A stretch of 37,786 nucleotides of DNA from Actinospica durhamensis (GTDB lineage Bacteria; Actinomycetota; Actinomycetes; Streptomycetales; Catenulisporaceae). Shown in pieces: positions 22,841 through 29,893 of the stretch (the first letter of the stretch is position 1; each line of letters starts with the position of its first letter). A program made the position numbers and the translations under genes. The notes beneath the pieces are model-generated. The model did no database searches, had not been told where the DNA came from, and saw only the letters and a program-made list of their open reading frames with translations. The stretch lies in the NCBI RefSeq assembly GCF_018139695.1, contig NZ_JAGSOG010000057.1:1-37786 (forward strand). Direction: 5' to 3'.

Positions 22841-23854
22841 ATGGGCGCGGCGGTTTCCGGCGACGCCCCGCGCGTCGTCGACGTGCACGGACACCTGCTC
22901 GTCCCCGAGGCGGGCCGGCTGGCCCAGGGCCACCCGCGCGAGGCGGCCGACGCGGCGGCCGAGCGCCTCGCGTTCAGCGCGCACAGCATCGAGGTCAACC
23001 AGAAGCAGATCGGGCGGCTGCTGCCGCAGCTCACCGAGGTCGAGCGCAGGCTGGCCGACCTCGACGCGTCGGGCGTGGACGTCCAGATCGTCGGCCCGAT
23101 GCCGATGCACCGCTACTGGGCCGAGCCCGAGCTGGCCGAGCAGCTCACCCGCACGGTCAACGCGGCCGTGGCCGAGCACTGCGCCCAGGCTCCGGACCGG
23201 CTGGCCGGCCTCGGCACGCTGCCGTTGCAGCACCCTGACCTGGCCGTCGCCGAGCTCGAACGCGCCGTGAGGGAACTGGGCCTGAAGGGTGTGAGCGTCT
23301 CGACGAACGTGGACGGGCGGGAACTGGCGCACCCGGACTTCGACCCGGTCTGGCAGGCCGCCGCCGAACTCGGCGCCGTGGTGTTCATCCACCCGTGGGG
23401 CTGCTCGCTCGGCGCGCGTCTCGGCGCGAACTTCCTCGGCAACACCGTCGGGCAGCCGGTGGAGACCACGCTCGCGCTCTCCCACCTGATCTTCGGCGGC
23501 GTGCTCGACCGCCACCCGGACCTCAAGCTGCTCGCCGCGCACGGCGGCGGATATCTGCCCACGTACATAGGCCGCTCGGACCACGCCTGGGCCGAGCGCC
23601 CGGACGCCCGCGGCTGCCGGGAGGCCCCCAGCACATACCTGCGCCGGATCTGGTACGACGCGCTCGTCTACACGCCCACGGCGCTGCGCCACCTGGTCGA
23701 GGCGGTCGGCGATGACCGCGTGGCGGTGGGCAGCGACTACCCCTTCGACATGGGGGTCACCGACGGCCCGGCGCGCGTGCGGGCCGCCGGGCTCGACGAG
23801 GCGGCGACCGCGCGGATCCTCGGCGGCAACGCCGCCGCGCTGTTCGGCCTCTGA
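22841..23854 (+). CDS. ACMSD-like amidohydrolase (probable decarboxylase)
   Basis: This 337-residue protein belongs to the amidohydrolase_2 family. The metal ligands of ACMSD-type decarboxylases are in place: H16 and H18 (DVHGHL), H184 (FIHPWG), H234 (AAHGGGYLP) and D299 (GSDYPF). Members decarboxylate 2-amino-3-carboxymuconate semialdehyde, gamma-resorcylate and similar acids; a few hydrolyse C-C or C-O bonds. With a flavin hydroxylase and an extradiol dioxygenase in the same operon, decarboxylation of a hydroxybenzoate or of the ring-cleavage product is likely. Its ATG immediately follows the monooxygenase stop. It is the last gene of the cluster, ahead of a strong hairpin. Confidence 0.88.
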   Translation: MGAAVSGDAPRVVDVHGHLLVPEAGRLAQGHPREAADAAAERLAFSAHSIEVNQKQIGRLLPQLTEVERRLADLDASGVDVQIVGPMPMHRYWAEPELAEQLTRTVNAAVAEHCAQAPDRLAGLGTLPLQHPDLAVAELERAVRELGLKGVSVSTNVDGRELAHPDFDPVWQAAAELGAVVFIHPWGCSLGARLGANFLGNTVGQPVETTLALSHLIFGGVLDRHPDLKLLAAHGGGYLPTYIGRSDHAWAERPDARGCREAPSTYLRRIWYDALVYTPTALRHLVEAVGDDRVAVGSDYPFDMGVTDGPARVRAAGLDEAATARILGGNAAALFGL

Positions 23855-23856
23855 TC

Positions 23857-23904
23857 CGCGCTCATCCCCCGATCCACGTGTGCGAAGATCGGGGGATGAG
23901 CGCG
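23857..23904 (+). terminator. Perfect 18-bp hairpin ending the cluster and covering the GNAT start
   Basis: CGCGCTCATCCCCCGATC (23857-23874) pairs without mismatch with 23887-23904, leaving a 12-base loop. It starts two bases after the amidohydrolase stop, as a terminator would, but has no T-run. Its right arm includes the ATG (23896) and the G-rich stretch before it of the next gene. In any read-through transcript the GNAT start would be buried. Confidence 0.7.
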
Positions 23905-24441
23905 GTGACGATCCCGAGGGTGAGCCTGCGGCCGCTCCAAGCCGCCGACTGGCCGACCGTACACGGCTGGGCGAGCCGTCTTGAGGCCTGCCGGTACCAG
24001 CCCTGGGGGCCCAACACCGAGGACGAGACCCGCGCGTTCACCACCGAGGCCGCGGCCGCCTGGGATGTCAGGCCCCAGACACGCTTCGGCTACCTCGCGC
24101 TGACCGGGGACGGGGGCGGCCGGGCCGTCGGCCAGGGCGAGGTGCACGTGCGCCAGGCCGCGCACCGCCACGGCGAGATCAGCTACGGCGTGCACCCCGA
24201 CCTGTGGGGCCGCGGCTACGGCACGGCGCTCGCCCGCGCCCTGCTCGCCGTCGGCTTCGGCGAGCTCGGCTTCCACCGGATCACCGCGACCTGCAACCCG
24301 CTCAACCTCGGCTCCGCCCGGGTGCTGGCCAAGGCGGGGTTGCGCTATGAGGGACGGATGCGCGAAGTCATGATGACCCGGGACGGCTGGCGCGACTCGT
24401 CGTTCTACAGCATCCTCGAGAACGAATGGGCCGCCCGGTGA
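23896..24441 (+). CDS. GNAT-family N-acetyltransferase (RimJ/RimL-like)
   Basis: This 181-residue protein fits the RimJ/RimL type: VSLRPLQAADWPTVHGW at the start, ISYGVHPDLWGRGYGTALARALL (acetyl-CoA loop GRGYGTA around 105-111) and the C-terminal CNPLNLGSARVLAKAGLRYEGRMRE. It would acetylate an amine, either a protein N-terminus or a small molecule; target unknown. ATG 23896 is preferred because family members begin close to the first strand; a GTG at 23878 in the same frame would lie in the hairpin loop. The start region is inside the preceding hairpin. Confidence 0.88.
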   Translation: MSAVTIPRVSLRPLQAADWPTVHGWASRLEACRYQPWGPNTEDETRAFTTEAAAAWDVRPQTRFGYLALTGDGGGRAVGQGEVHVRQAAHRHGEISYGVHPDLWGRGYGTALARALLAVGFGELGFHRITATCNPLNLGSARVLAKAGLRYEGRMREVMMTRDGWRDSSFYSILENEWAAR

Positions 24442-25037
24442 CCGTGCCCGAGGTTCCGCTCGGTCCCGCCGAGTTCCAGCTCATCGTGCTGCGGCGGATG
24501 GCCGACTACCAGCCCGAACTCGTCGAGGACGCGCGCCGCCGGCTCGGCTTCTCCGCCACCGACATGCGCGCCGCCAACGCGCAGTGGCAGCGGATGCTGC
24601 ACAGCAAGTACTCGCGCGGACCGGTCGGGTCGCTGCGCAGCGTGCTCGGGGAACCGGCGGAGTCGGCCGAGCGCAAGATCGGGGATCTGACCTGCTACGC
24701 GCTGCAGTGGTCGCTGCCGCTGTGGCCCGAACTGCGCTTCGAGGCGATGACCGGGCCCGGCGGCATGCTGCTGACCGAGCACTTCGTGCGCGCCCCGGGC
24801 GCCAGGCGTCCGGTGCTGCGGCGGTTCGGGGACGCGCGGCCGTGGTCCTGCGTACTCGGCGACGTCGCCACCGCCTTCGGGCCGCTGCGCCACCTCGAGG
24901 GTTCCGCGCCCACCAGGGACCTGGCACTCGCCCAGGTCCCGGACGATCCGGACGCCCCGGACGCGGGCAGCACCACGATCGCCTTCGAGTTCGTCTACGG
25001 CCTGCTGCAGACGGCCCGCGTGTACGTCCGACCTTGA
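24426..25037 (+). CDS. Conserved-looking protein of unknown function
   Basis: This 203-residue protein overlaps the GNAT gene. Either ATG 24426 (16-base overlap) or GTG 24438 (four-base GTGA overlap) could be the start; no clear ribosome site separates them. It has no signal peptide, membrane span or motif that I recognise. It is a mixed alpha/beta sequence with many Arg/Trp/Tyr, such as LTCYALQWSLPLWPELRFEAMTG and VLRRFGDARPWSCVLGDVATAFGP. The tight coupling suggests that it works with the acetyltransferase, perhaps in immunity or self-modification, but that is speculation. Confidence 0.6.
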   Translation: MGRPVTVPEVPLGPAEFQLIVLRRMADYQPELVEDARRRLGFSATDMRAANAQWQRMLHSKYSRGPVGSLRSVLGEPAESAERKIGDLTCYALQWSLPLWPELRFEAMTGPGGMLLTEHFVRAPGARRPVLRRFGDARPWSCVLGDVATAFGPLRHLEGSAPTRDLALAQVPDDPDAPDAGSTTIAFEFVYGLLQTARVYVRP

Positions 25038-25114
25038 GCCATGGTGCTTATGCTCGGGGCTCAGTGATGTGCCACTGGGCGACCGAAACGTATCATTCGG
25101 CTTGACCTTGGCCC

Positions 25115-25147
25115 ATTCCCCGTTCCCACAATCGGGCAACGGGGAAT
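25115..25147. promoter_or_regulatory. Inverted repeat upstream of the membrane-protein gene
   Basis: ATTCCCCGTT (25115-25124) and AACGGGGAAT (25138-25147) are perfect complements; CCC (25125-25127) and GGG (25134-25136) extend the pairing past one bulged C. TTGACC at 25102-25107 could be a -35 box, which would put the -10 region inside the repeat. The site could therefore be an operator, or an mRNA hairpin 45 bases ahead of the start. Confidence 0.45.
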
Positions 25148-25192
25148 AATGCCCCTGTTTTCCGCGTCAGCGGAACTACCAGGGAGGGGTAT

Positions 25193-25849
25193 ATGGATCT
25201 TACCAAGCTGGGGCGCACCGAACAGGTGCTCTCGGCCGCCGGCCTGCTCGCGTTCATCTTCAGTTTCCTGCCGTGGTATTCCGGCACGATTCTGGGCGTG
25301 TCCGGCAGCAGTGACGCGTGGCAGACCCCGAGCGGCTTCAACGACTGGTTCCCGGTCCTGTTGCTGCTGATCTACGGGGTGGTGCTGTTCCTGCCCGCGG
25401 TCGGCGTCGCACTCAACGTCCCGCTGCTGGCCAGTGCCGCCAACCGCGCGTTCATCGGCCTGGTCCTTTCGGCACTGGGCGTGCTGCTCTGGGCCATCCA
25501 GGGACTGACTTACCCGAGCCTTTCGGACCTGACCGGCGGCCTCGGCTCGCTCGGCGGGACCGTGACCGGGTCGGTGGGCCCGGGCTGGGCCTACTACGTG
25601 GTCCTGGTGATCGGTCTGGCCGCGGGGGTCCAGAGCTACCTGGGCTTCACGCAGGCGGGCGGTTCGCTGGCGCGGGTGGGCGCCGCGTTCAAGGCCCGTT
25701 CGCAGGCCGTGGCGCAGCAGCCGAGCCAGCCGTACGGCGTGCCGCAGCAGCCGTGCCAGTACCCGGCGCCGGAGCAGCCGGCCTACGGTGACCAGCCGCA
25801 GCCGCCGCAGCCGCCGTACGGACAGCAGCAGCCGCCGACCGGCTCCTGA
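25193..25849 (+). CDS. Membrane protein with a Pro/Gln-rich tail
   Basis: This 218-residue protein has about four membrane spans (around 13-31, 54-75, 83-105 and 130-152) and a low-complexity cytoplasmic or surface tail (175-218) of repeated QPYG, PQQP and QPPYG units. A strong AGGGAGGGG precedes the ATG. The general form, a small four-helix protein with a P/Q/Y-rich tail, is common in actinobacteria and often lies near cell-envelope genes, but function is unknown. Opening YSGTILGVSGSSDAWQTPSGFNDWF is probably the first external loop. It ends seven bases from the convergent M20 gene. Confidence 0.75.
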   Translation: MDLTKLGRTEQVLSAAGLLAFIFSFLPWYSGTILGVSGSSDAWQTPSGFNDWFPVLLLLIYGVVLFLPAVGVALNVPLLASAANRAFIGLVLSALGVLLWAIQGLTYPSLSDLTGGLGSLGGTVTGSVGPGWAYYVVLVIGLAAGVQSYLGFTQAGGSLARVGAAFKARSQAVAQQPSQPYGVPQQPCQYPAPEQPAYGDQPQPPQPPYGQQQPPTGS

Positions 25850-25856
25850 TCGGCCG

Positions 25857-27158
25857 TCAGTTCCCCGTCACGAGGCGGCCGGCCAGGTGGTCGGCCGCCA
25901 CGTGCGCGTGCAGGCGCACCCCGGTGGCCAGGGTGTCGTCGTCCACGTAGAAGCCCGGGTTGTGGTTGAACACCGCGCCGCGCCCGCCGGGGGTGGGCAC
26001 CGGCGTTCCGTCCGGGTCGAATGCGAGGTCTTGCACGCCGAGCACGACGTAGAGCCCGCCGAAGCGGTTGACGAACTCGGAGACGTCGTCGTAACCGAGG
26101 GTCGCGGGGGTCGAGACCACCTTCTCCTCGCCGACCACGCGGCGGAAGGTGGGCAGCGCCGCCTCCACCCAGGCCGGGGCGTTGTGCACGGCCGGCACGT
26201 CCTGGAGGTACTCGACCACGGCCGTGCAGTGGTACGCCGCGGCGCTGTGCTCGGCCAGCGTGGCCAGCCGCTTCTGCGCCTCGCCCATGTCCGACTCCTC
26301 GGCGCAGCGGATGGTGCCCCAGAGCGTGACCGTCTCGCCGATGATGTTGAACCGGCCCACGTCCTCGACGTGGCCCAGGCTCACCGTGACCGGGTCGAAG
26401 GCGCTCAGCTGCCGGTAGATCTGGCCGATGCCGGTCAGCACCGCCCCGGCCGCGGGCATCGGGTCCACCCCCTGCCACGGGGTCGAGCCGTGCACCTGCA
26501 TCCCGGTGATCAGGATCCTGACGAGGCAGGAGGCGCCGAACTGGTTGCCCACCCGGTACCCGAGCACGCCCTTGGGCAGCGGCGCCACGTGCAGGCCGAA
26601 GACCATCGTGGGCGCCGGGTGGTCCAGCGCGCCCTCGGCCAGCATCGTGCGCGCGCCGCCCGGCTCGGCCACCGGCGGACCCTCCTCGGCCGGCTGGAAG
26701 ACGAAAAGGACCGTGCCGGCGAGCCGGTCGCGCACCTCGGCCAGCACGGTGGCGGCGCCGAGCAGCATCGCGGTGTGGGCGTCGTGGCCGCAGGCGTGCG
26801 AGACCGGGAACGGGCCGCCGGGGTAGTCGATGTCGACGACGTGCGAGGCGAACTCGGCCCCGCACAGGTCCCGCACCGGCAGCGCGTCGATGTCGGCCCG
26901 CAGCGCCACCACCCGGCCCTCGCCCCCGCCGGAGCGCCCGCCGCCGCGCAGCACGCCGACCACGCCGTGTCCGGCGATGTCGGTGCGCACCTCGTCGAGG
27001 CCGAGCGAGCGCAGGTGCCGGGCGATCAGCGCGGCCGTCTCGCTCTCCCGGTTGGACAGCTCCGGATGCCGATGCAGGTGCTGGCGCCAGCCGATCACCT
27101 GGTCGGTGCCGGCCGCGGCGGCCCGGTCCAGCGCGGCGTACAGGTCCTCGTCGGCCAT
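25857..27158 (-). CDS. M20-family amidohydrolase (hippurate/IAA-amino-acid hydrolase type)
   Basis: This 433-residue protein is an M20D metallo-amidohydrolase. Motifs are QHLHRHPELSNRESET near the start, ACGHDAHTAMLLG (metal ligands C123 and H125), QPAEEGPP (E158/E159), GLHVAPLPKG, and a C-terminal NHNPGFYVDD. Members remove acyl groups from N-acyl amino acids or split small amides in the cytosol. There is no signal peptide. The ATG follows GGAG (in GAAGCGGAGCCCGCC). A perfect 19-bp inverted repeat lies 35-53 bp upstream. Some members form drug-like small-molecule hydrolases; the actual substrate is unknown. Confidence 0.9.
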   Translation of the reverse strand: MADEDLYAALDRAAAAGTDQVIGWRQHLHRHPELSNRESETAALIARHLRSLGLDEVRTDIAGHGVVGVLRGGGRSGGGEGRVVALRADIDALPVRDLCGAEFASHVVDIDYPGGPFPVSHACGHDAHTAMLLGAATVLAEVRDRLAGTVLFVFQPAEEGPPVAEPGGARTMLAEGALDHPAPTMVFGLHVAPLPKGVLGYRVGNQFGASCLVRILITGMQVHGSTPWQGVDPMPAAGAVLTGIGQIYRQLSAFDPVTVSLGHVEDVGRFNIIGETVTLWGTIRCAEESDMGEAQKRLATLAEHSAAAYHCTAVVEYLQDVPAVHNAPAWVEAALPTFRRVVGEEKVVSTPATLGYDDVSEFVNRFGGLYVVLGVQDLAFDPDGTPVPTPGGRGAVFNHNPGFYVDDDTLATGVRLHAHVAADHLAGRLVTGN

Positions 27159-27192
27159 GGCGGGCTCCGCTTCGTCGCGTGGTACTGGTACG

Positions 27193-27211
27193 TACGGTCC
27201 GTCCGACCGTA
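27193..27211. promoter_or_regulatory. Perfect 7-5-7 inverted repeat, TetR-type operator candidate
   Basis: TACGGTC-CGTCC-GACCGTA is perfect, 35 bp upstream of the M20 amidohydrolase start. The size, symmetry and position overlap the probable promoter and suit a TetR-family repressor. No TetR gene is in the window, so the regulator lies elsewhere. Confidence 0.55.
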
Positions 27212-27254
27212 AGCGCCCGAGCGCCCGGGCCGCCGCCGGAGTGCGCCGGACGGG

Positions 27255-28367
27255 CTATCCGGCCGTGATCGCCCGGCCCGGGTTCCTACTCACGCTGAGG
27301 ATGGCGATGTCGTCGGCCTGGCCGCCGCGGGAGAACTGCACCAGGTCGTCGCGCAGGGCCTCGGGGACGCGGTCGGGCATCAGGTGCTCGGCCATCTGCA
27401 CCGCGCGCTCGGTCGGGTAGAACTCGCCGCGGCGGGTGCGCGCCTCGGTCAGCCCGTCGGTGTAGAGCAGCAGCGACTCGCCCGGCCGCAGCTCGAACCC
27501 GCTGGCCGAGCGCGGCCCCCGGACCAGGTCGGCCAGGCCGAGCGGCAGGCCGTTGTCCGGGAACTCCACGAACCGCGGACCGCCGGGCCGGCCGAGCAGG
27601 ATCGGCGGCAGGTGGCCGCAGTTGATCGCCTCCACGTGGGTGCGCCGGTCCGCGTCGAGGTGCAGGATCAGCGCGGTGGCGAAGCGCTCGCCGCCGCCGG
27701 AGCGGGCGGCGAAGGTGTTGTGCCGCACCACGGCCGACTCCAGCGCGTCGACCACCCCGGCCAGCTCCGCCTCGCGGTAGGCCGCCTCGCGGAAGGCCCC
27801 GATGATGCCGAAGGCGGTGCCGATCGCGGGCAGGCCCTTGCCCTGTACGTCGCCGATCAGCACCCGGGTGCCGTACGGGCTCGCCACCACGTCGTACACG
27901 TCCCCGCCGACCAGCTTGTCCTCGTGCATGGGCTCGTAGACGCCGTCGACCACGACCTCCGCGGTGCGCTGCGGCAGCGGCGCGAGGATCTCGCGCTGCA
28001 TCGCGGTCGCGGTGATCCGCAGCCGGGCCATCTCCCGCTCCCGGGTGGTGCGGTGGTGGCAGACGTACACCGCCGCGACACACAGCAGGAAGGTCAAGAT
28101 GACCAGGAAGTAGGCGTCGGAGCTGTGCGGGTCGGGGAAGTACAGGGCCGAGGCGAGGGTGGCGCCGAAGACCCAGGAGGCCACGAACACGGTCTGGCGC
28201 ACCGTGCCCACCCCGGCCAGGATGCCGGGCAGGAACGCGAGCAGGCCCACCAGCCGCACTTCGTTGCCCACCGCCACGCCCATCCCGAGCAGCACGGTCG
28301 TGAGCACGATCGTCCAGGTCAGCATGGTCGGCAGGGCCGGCGGCCGGGTCGGGTCTGGTTCGGTCAT
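27255..28367 (-). CDS. Membrane-bound SpoIIE-type PP2C phosphatase
   Basis: This 370-residue protein has about five membrane spans in residues 14-110, a short helical linker (TTREREMARLRITATAMQREI), and a SpoIIE/RsbU-type PP2C domain. The metal-binding aspartates lie in KLVGGDVYDVV, IGDVQGKGLPA, YTDGLTEA and GGQADDIAIL. Such proteins dephosphorylate anti-sigma-factor antagonists and so activate alternative sigma factors; no such partner lies in this window. The start ATG at 28367 follows TACGAT (28382-28377 on the minus strand) by ten bases and no ribosome site, which suggests a leaderless message. The longer frame upstream lacks a ribosome site. Confidence 0.9.
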   Translation of the reverse strand: MTEPDPTRPPALPTMLTWTIVLTTVLLGMGVAVGNEVRLVGLLAFLPGILAGVGTVRQTVFVASWVFGATLASALYFPDPHSSDAYFLVILTFLLCVAAVYVCHHRTTREREMARLRITATAMQREILAPLPQRTAEVVVDGVYEPMHEDKLVGGDVYDVVASPYGTRVLIGDVQGKGLPAIGTAFGIIGAFREAAYREAELAGVVDALESAVVRHNTFAARSGGGERFATALILHLDADRRTHVEAINCGHLPPILLGRPGGPRFVEFPDNGLPLGLADLVRGPRSASGFELRPGESLLLYTDGLTEARTRRGEFYPTERAVQMAEHLMPDRVPEALRDDLVQFSRGGQADDIAILSVSRNPGRAITAG

Positions 28368-28604
28368 AACGTACGGATCGTAGCCGAACGGACACGGCCG
28401 CAGCCCGGTCTCGGCCCGCCGCGTGTCGGCCCGCTGATGATCGTACCCTGATTCACCCGGGCCCGGCCGGGGCTCGGCTCGGGCCCGTGACGGCCGCGTC
28501 GGGTCCCGCCGGGCGGTGGCGAAATCGGAGTGAATCGGGCCACATCCCCCCGCTCGGAGCCCCTCCGAACGGTCACGGAAGCATCTCGGCGGGCGCGGCG
28601 AGGG

Positions 28605-28633
28605 TTGACGCGCAGAAATGTTTGCGTTATCAA
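28605..28633 (+). promoter_or_regulatory. Promoter and operator of the LacI gene
   Basis: TTGACG (28605-28610), 17 bases, then TATCAA (28628-28633) forms a good main-sigma promoter whose start falls at the ATG at 28641, so the mRNA is probably leaderless. Between the boxes TGTTTGCGTTATCA (28619-28632) resembles a LacI-family operator (TGTTA-CG-TAACA form) and is similar to the site upstream of araB. Autoregulation is likely. The rest of the gap 28368-28640 shows nothing else. Confidence 0.6.
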
Positions 28634-28640
28634 TTCTCCC

Positions 28641-29705
28641 ATGCAGTCCACAGGGAGCGGCCGAGCGCCGGTGATGGCCGATGTCGCCCAGGCGGCCGGG
28701 GTCTCGCACCAGACGGTCTCCCGGGTGCTCAACGACCACCCGAACGTCAAGCCGGCCACCCGCGACCGCGTGCTCGCCGCCATCAGGGAGCTGGGATACC
28801 GGCCCAACGTGGCGGCGCGCGCCCTGGTCACCCGGCGCACCAGGACCCTGGGCGTGGTCAGCTTCAACACCACGCTCTACGGCCCCGCGTCCATGCTCTA
28901 CGGGATCGAGCAGGCTGCCAAGGACCTCGACTACTTCGTCGCGGTGGCCGCCCTCGCCGCCCTGGACCGCCGCTCCGTACTCGACGCCGTGGACCGGCTG
29001 CGCGACCAGGCCGTGGAGGGCCTGATCGTGATAGCGCCGCAGACCAGCGCGGTCAACGCGCTCTCCCAGGTGCGTTCGGACCTGCCGCTAGTCGCGGTCG
29101 GCTGCGGCACCCACGCCGCGCTCAGCTCGGTCGCGGTGGACAACGAGGCCGGCGCCGAGCGCGCCACCTCCTACCTGCTCGACCTCGGGCACCGCACCGT
29201 GCACCACGTGGCCGGGCCGCGCAGCTGGCTGGACGCGCAGGAGCGCGAGGTCGGCTGGCGCCGGGCCCTTTCGGCCCGCGGCGCGGCCCAGCCCGAGCCG
29301 TTCGTCGGCGGGGACTGGTCCTCGCGCACCGGCTACGAGCTCGGCCGCGAGCTCGCCGCCCGCGCGCACGACCCGCGGGACCCGATCACCGCCCTGTTCT
29401 GCGCCAACGACCACATGGCCCTCGGCCTGCTGCGCGCCGTGCAGCAGGCCGGACTGCGGGTCCCCGAGGACCTGAGTCTGATCGGCTTCGACGACATCCC
29501 CGAGGCCGAGTACTTCGGCCCCCCGCTGACCACCATCCGACAGGACTTCGACGAGCTCGGACGGCGTGCGCTCGGCACGCTGATCGAGCTGGTGGACCTC
29601 AACGCCGGCGGAGGTCCGGCCCCGCGCAACGCGCCGCGGGTGACCATCGGCCCCGGCCTGGTCGTGCGCGCCTCCACCGCCCCACCGCGGGCCGGGGCGG
29701 CCTGA
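28641..29705 (+). CDS. LacI-family regulator, probable arabinose repressor
   Basis: This 354-residue protein has a LacI helix-turn-helix at about residues 12-60 (MADVAQAAGVSHQTVSRVLN) with the hinge helix YRPNVAARAL, and a ribose-binding-type effector domain containing FCANDHMALGLL and SLIGFDDIPEAEYFGPPLTTI. It lies in the same direction as araB and 188 bp upstream. A matching operator-like sequence stands before both genes. So it probably represses the arabinose locus, released by arabinose or a derivative. That role is inferred from position; AraR is not named because LacI-type and GntR-type arabinose repressors both exist. Confidence 0.85.
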   Translation: MQSTGSGRAPVMADVAQAAGVSHQTVSRVLNDHPNVKPATRDRVLAAIRELGYRPNVAARALVTRRTRTLGVVSFNTTLYGPASMLYGIEQAAKDLDYFVAVAALAALDRRSVLDAVDRLRDQAVEGLIVIAPQTSAVNALSQVRSDLPLVAVGCGTHAALSSVAVDNEAGAERATSYLLDLGHRTVHHVAGPRSWLDAQEREVGWRRALSARGAAQPEPFVGGDWSSRTGYELGRELAARAHDPRDPITALFCANDHMALGLLRAVQQAGLRVPEDLSLIGFDDIPEAEYFGPPLTTIRQDFDELGRRALGTLIELVDLNAGGGPAPRNAPRVTIGPGLVVRASTAPPRAGAA

Positions 29706-29853
29706 CCGGCTCCGGCCGCTCCCGCACCCCGCCCGCCGCCGCGTCCACCGCGGCCCGCCGCACGTCGGCGGCCCTGCCCCAGGGTCGCCGATCCGACGAT
29801 GCACCTGCTCCACCGCTGGAAGGACCTCGAGGATGAGAACGGCCGGTCATGAT

Positions 29854-29867
29854 TGTTAACGCTCACA
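29854..29867 (+). promoter_or_regulatory. Operator upstream of araB
   Basis: TGTTAACGCTCACA has the central CG and the TGT...ACA ends of LacI-family operators and differs little from the site at 28619-28632. It is followed closely by CAACGTGTTG (29869-29878), a smaller dyad. It lies 27 bp upstream of the GTG chosen as the araB start. Confidence 0.6.
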
Positions 29868-29893
29868 CCCAACGTGTTGATGAAGGTATTGAC

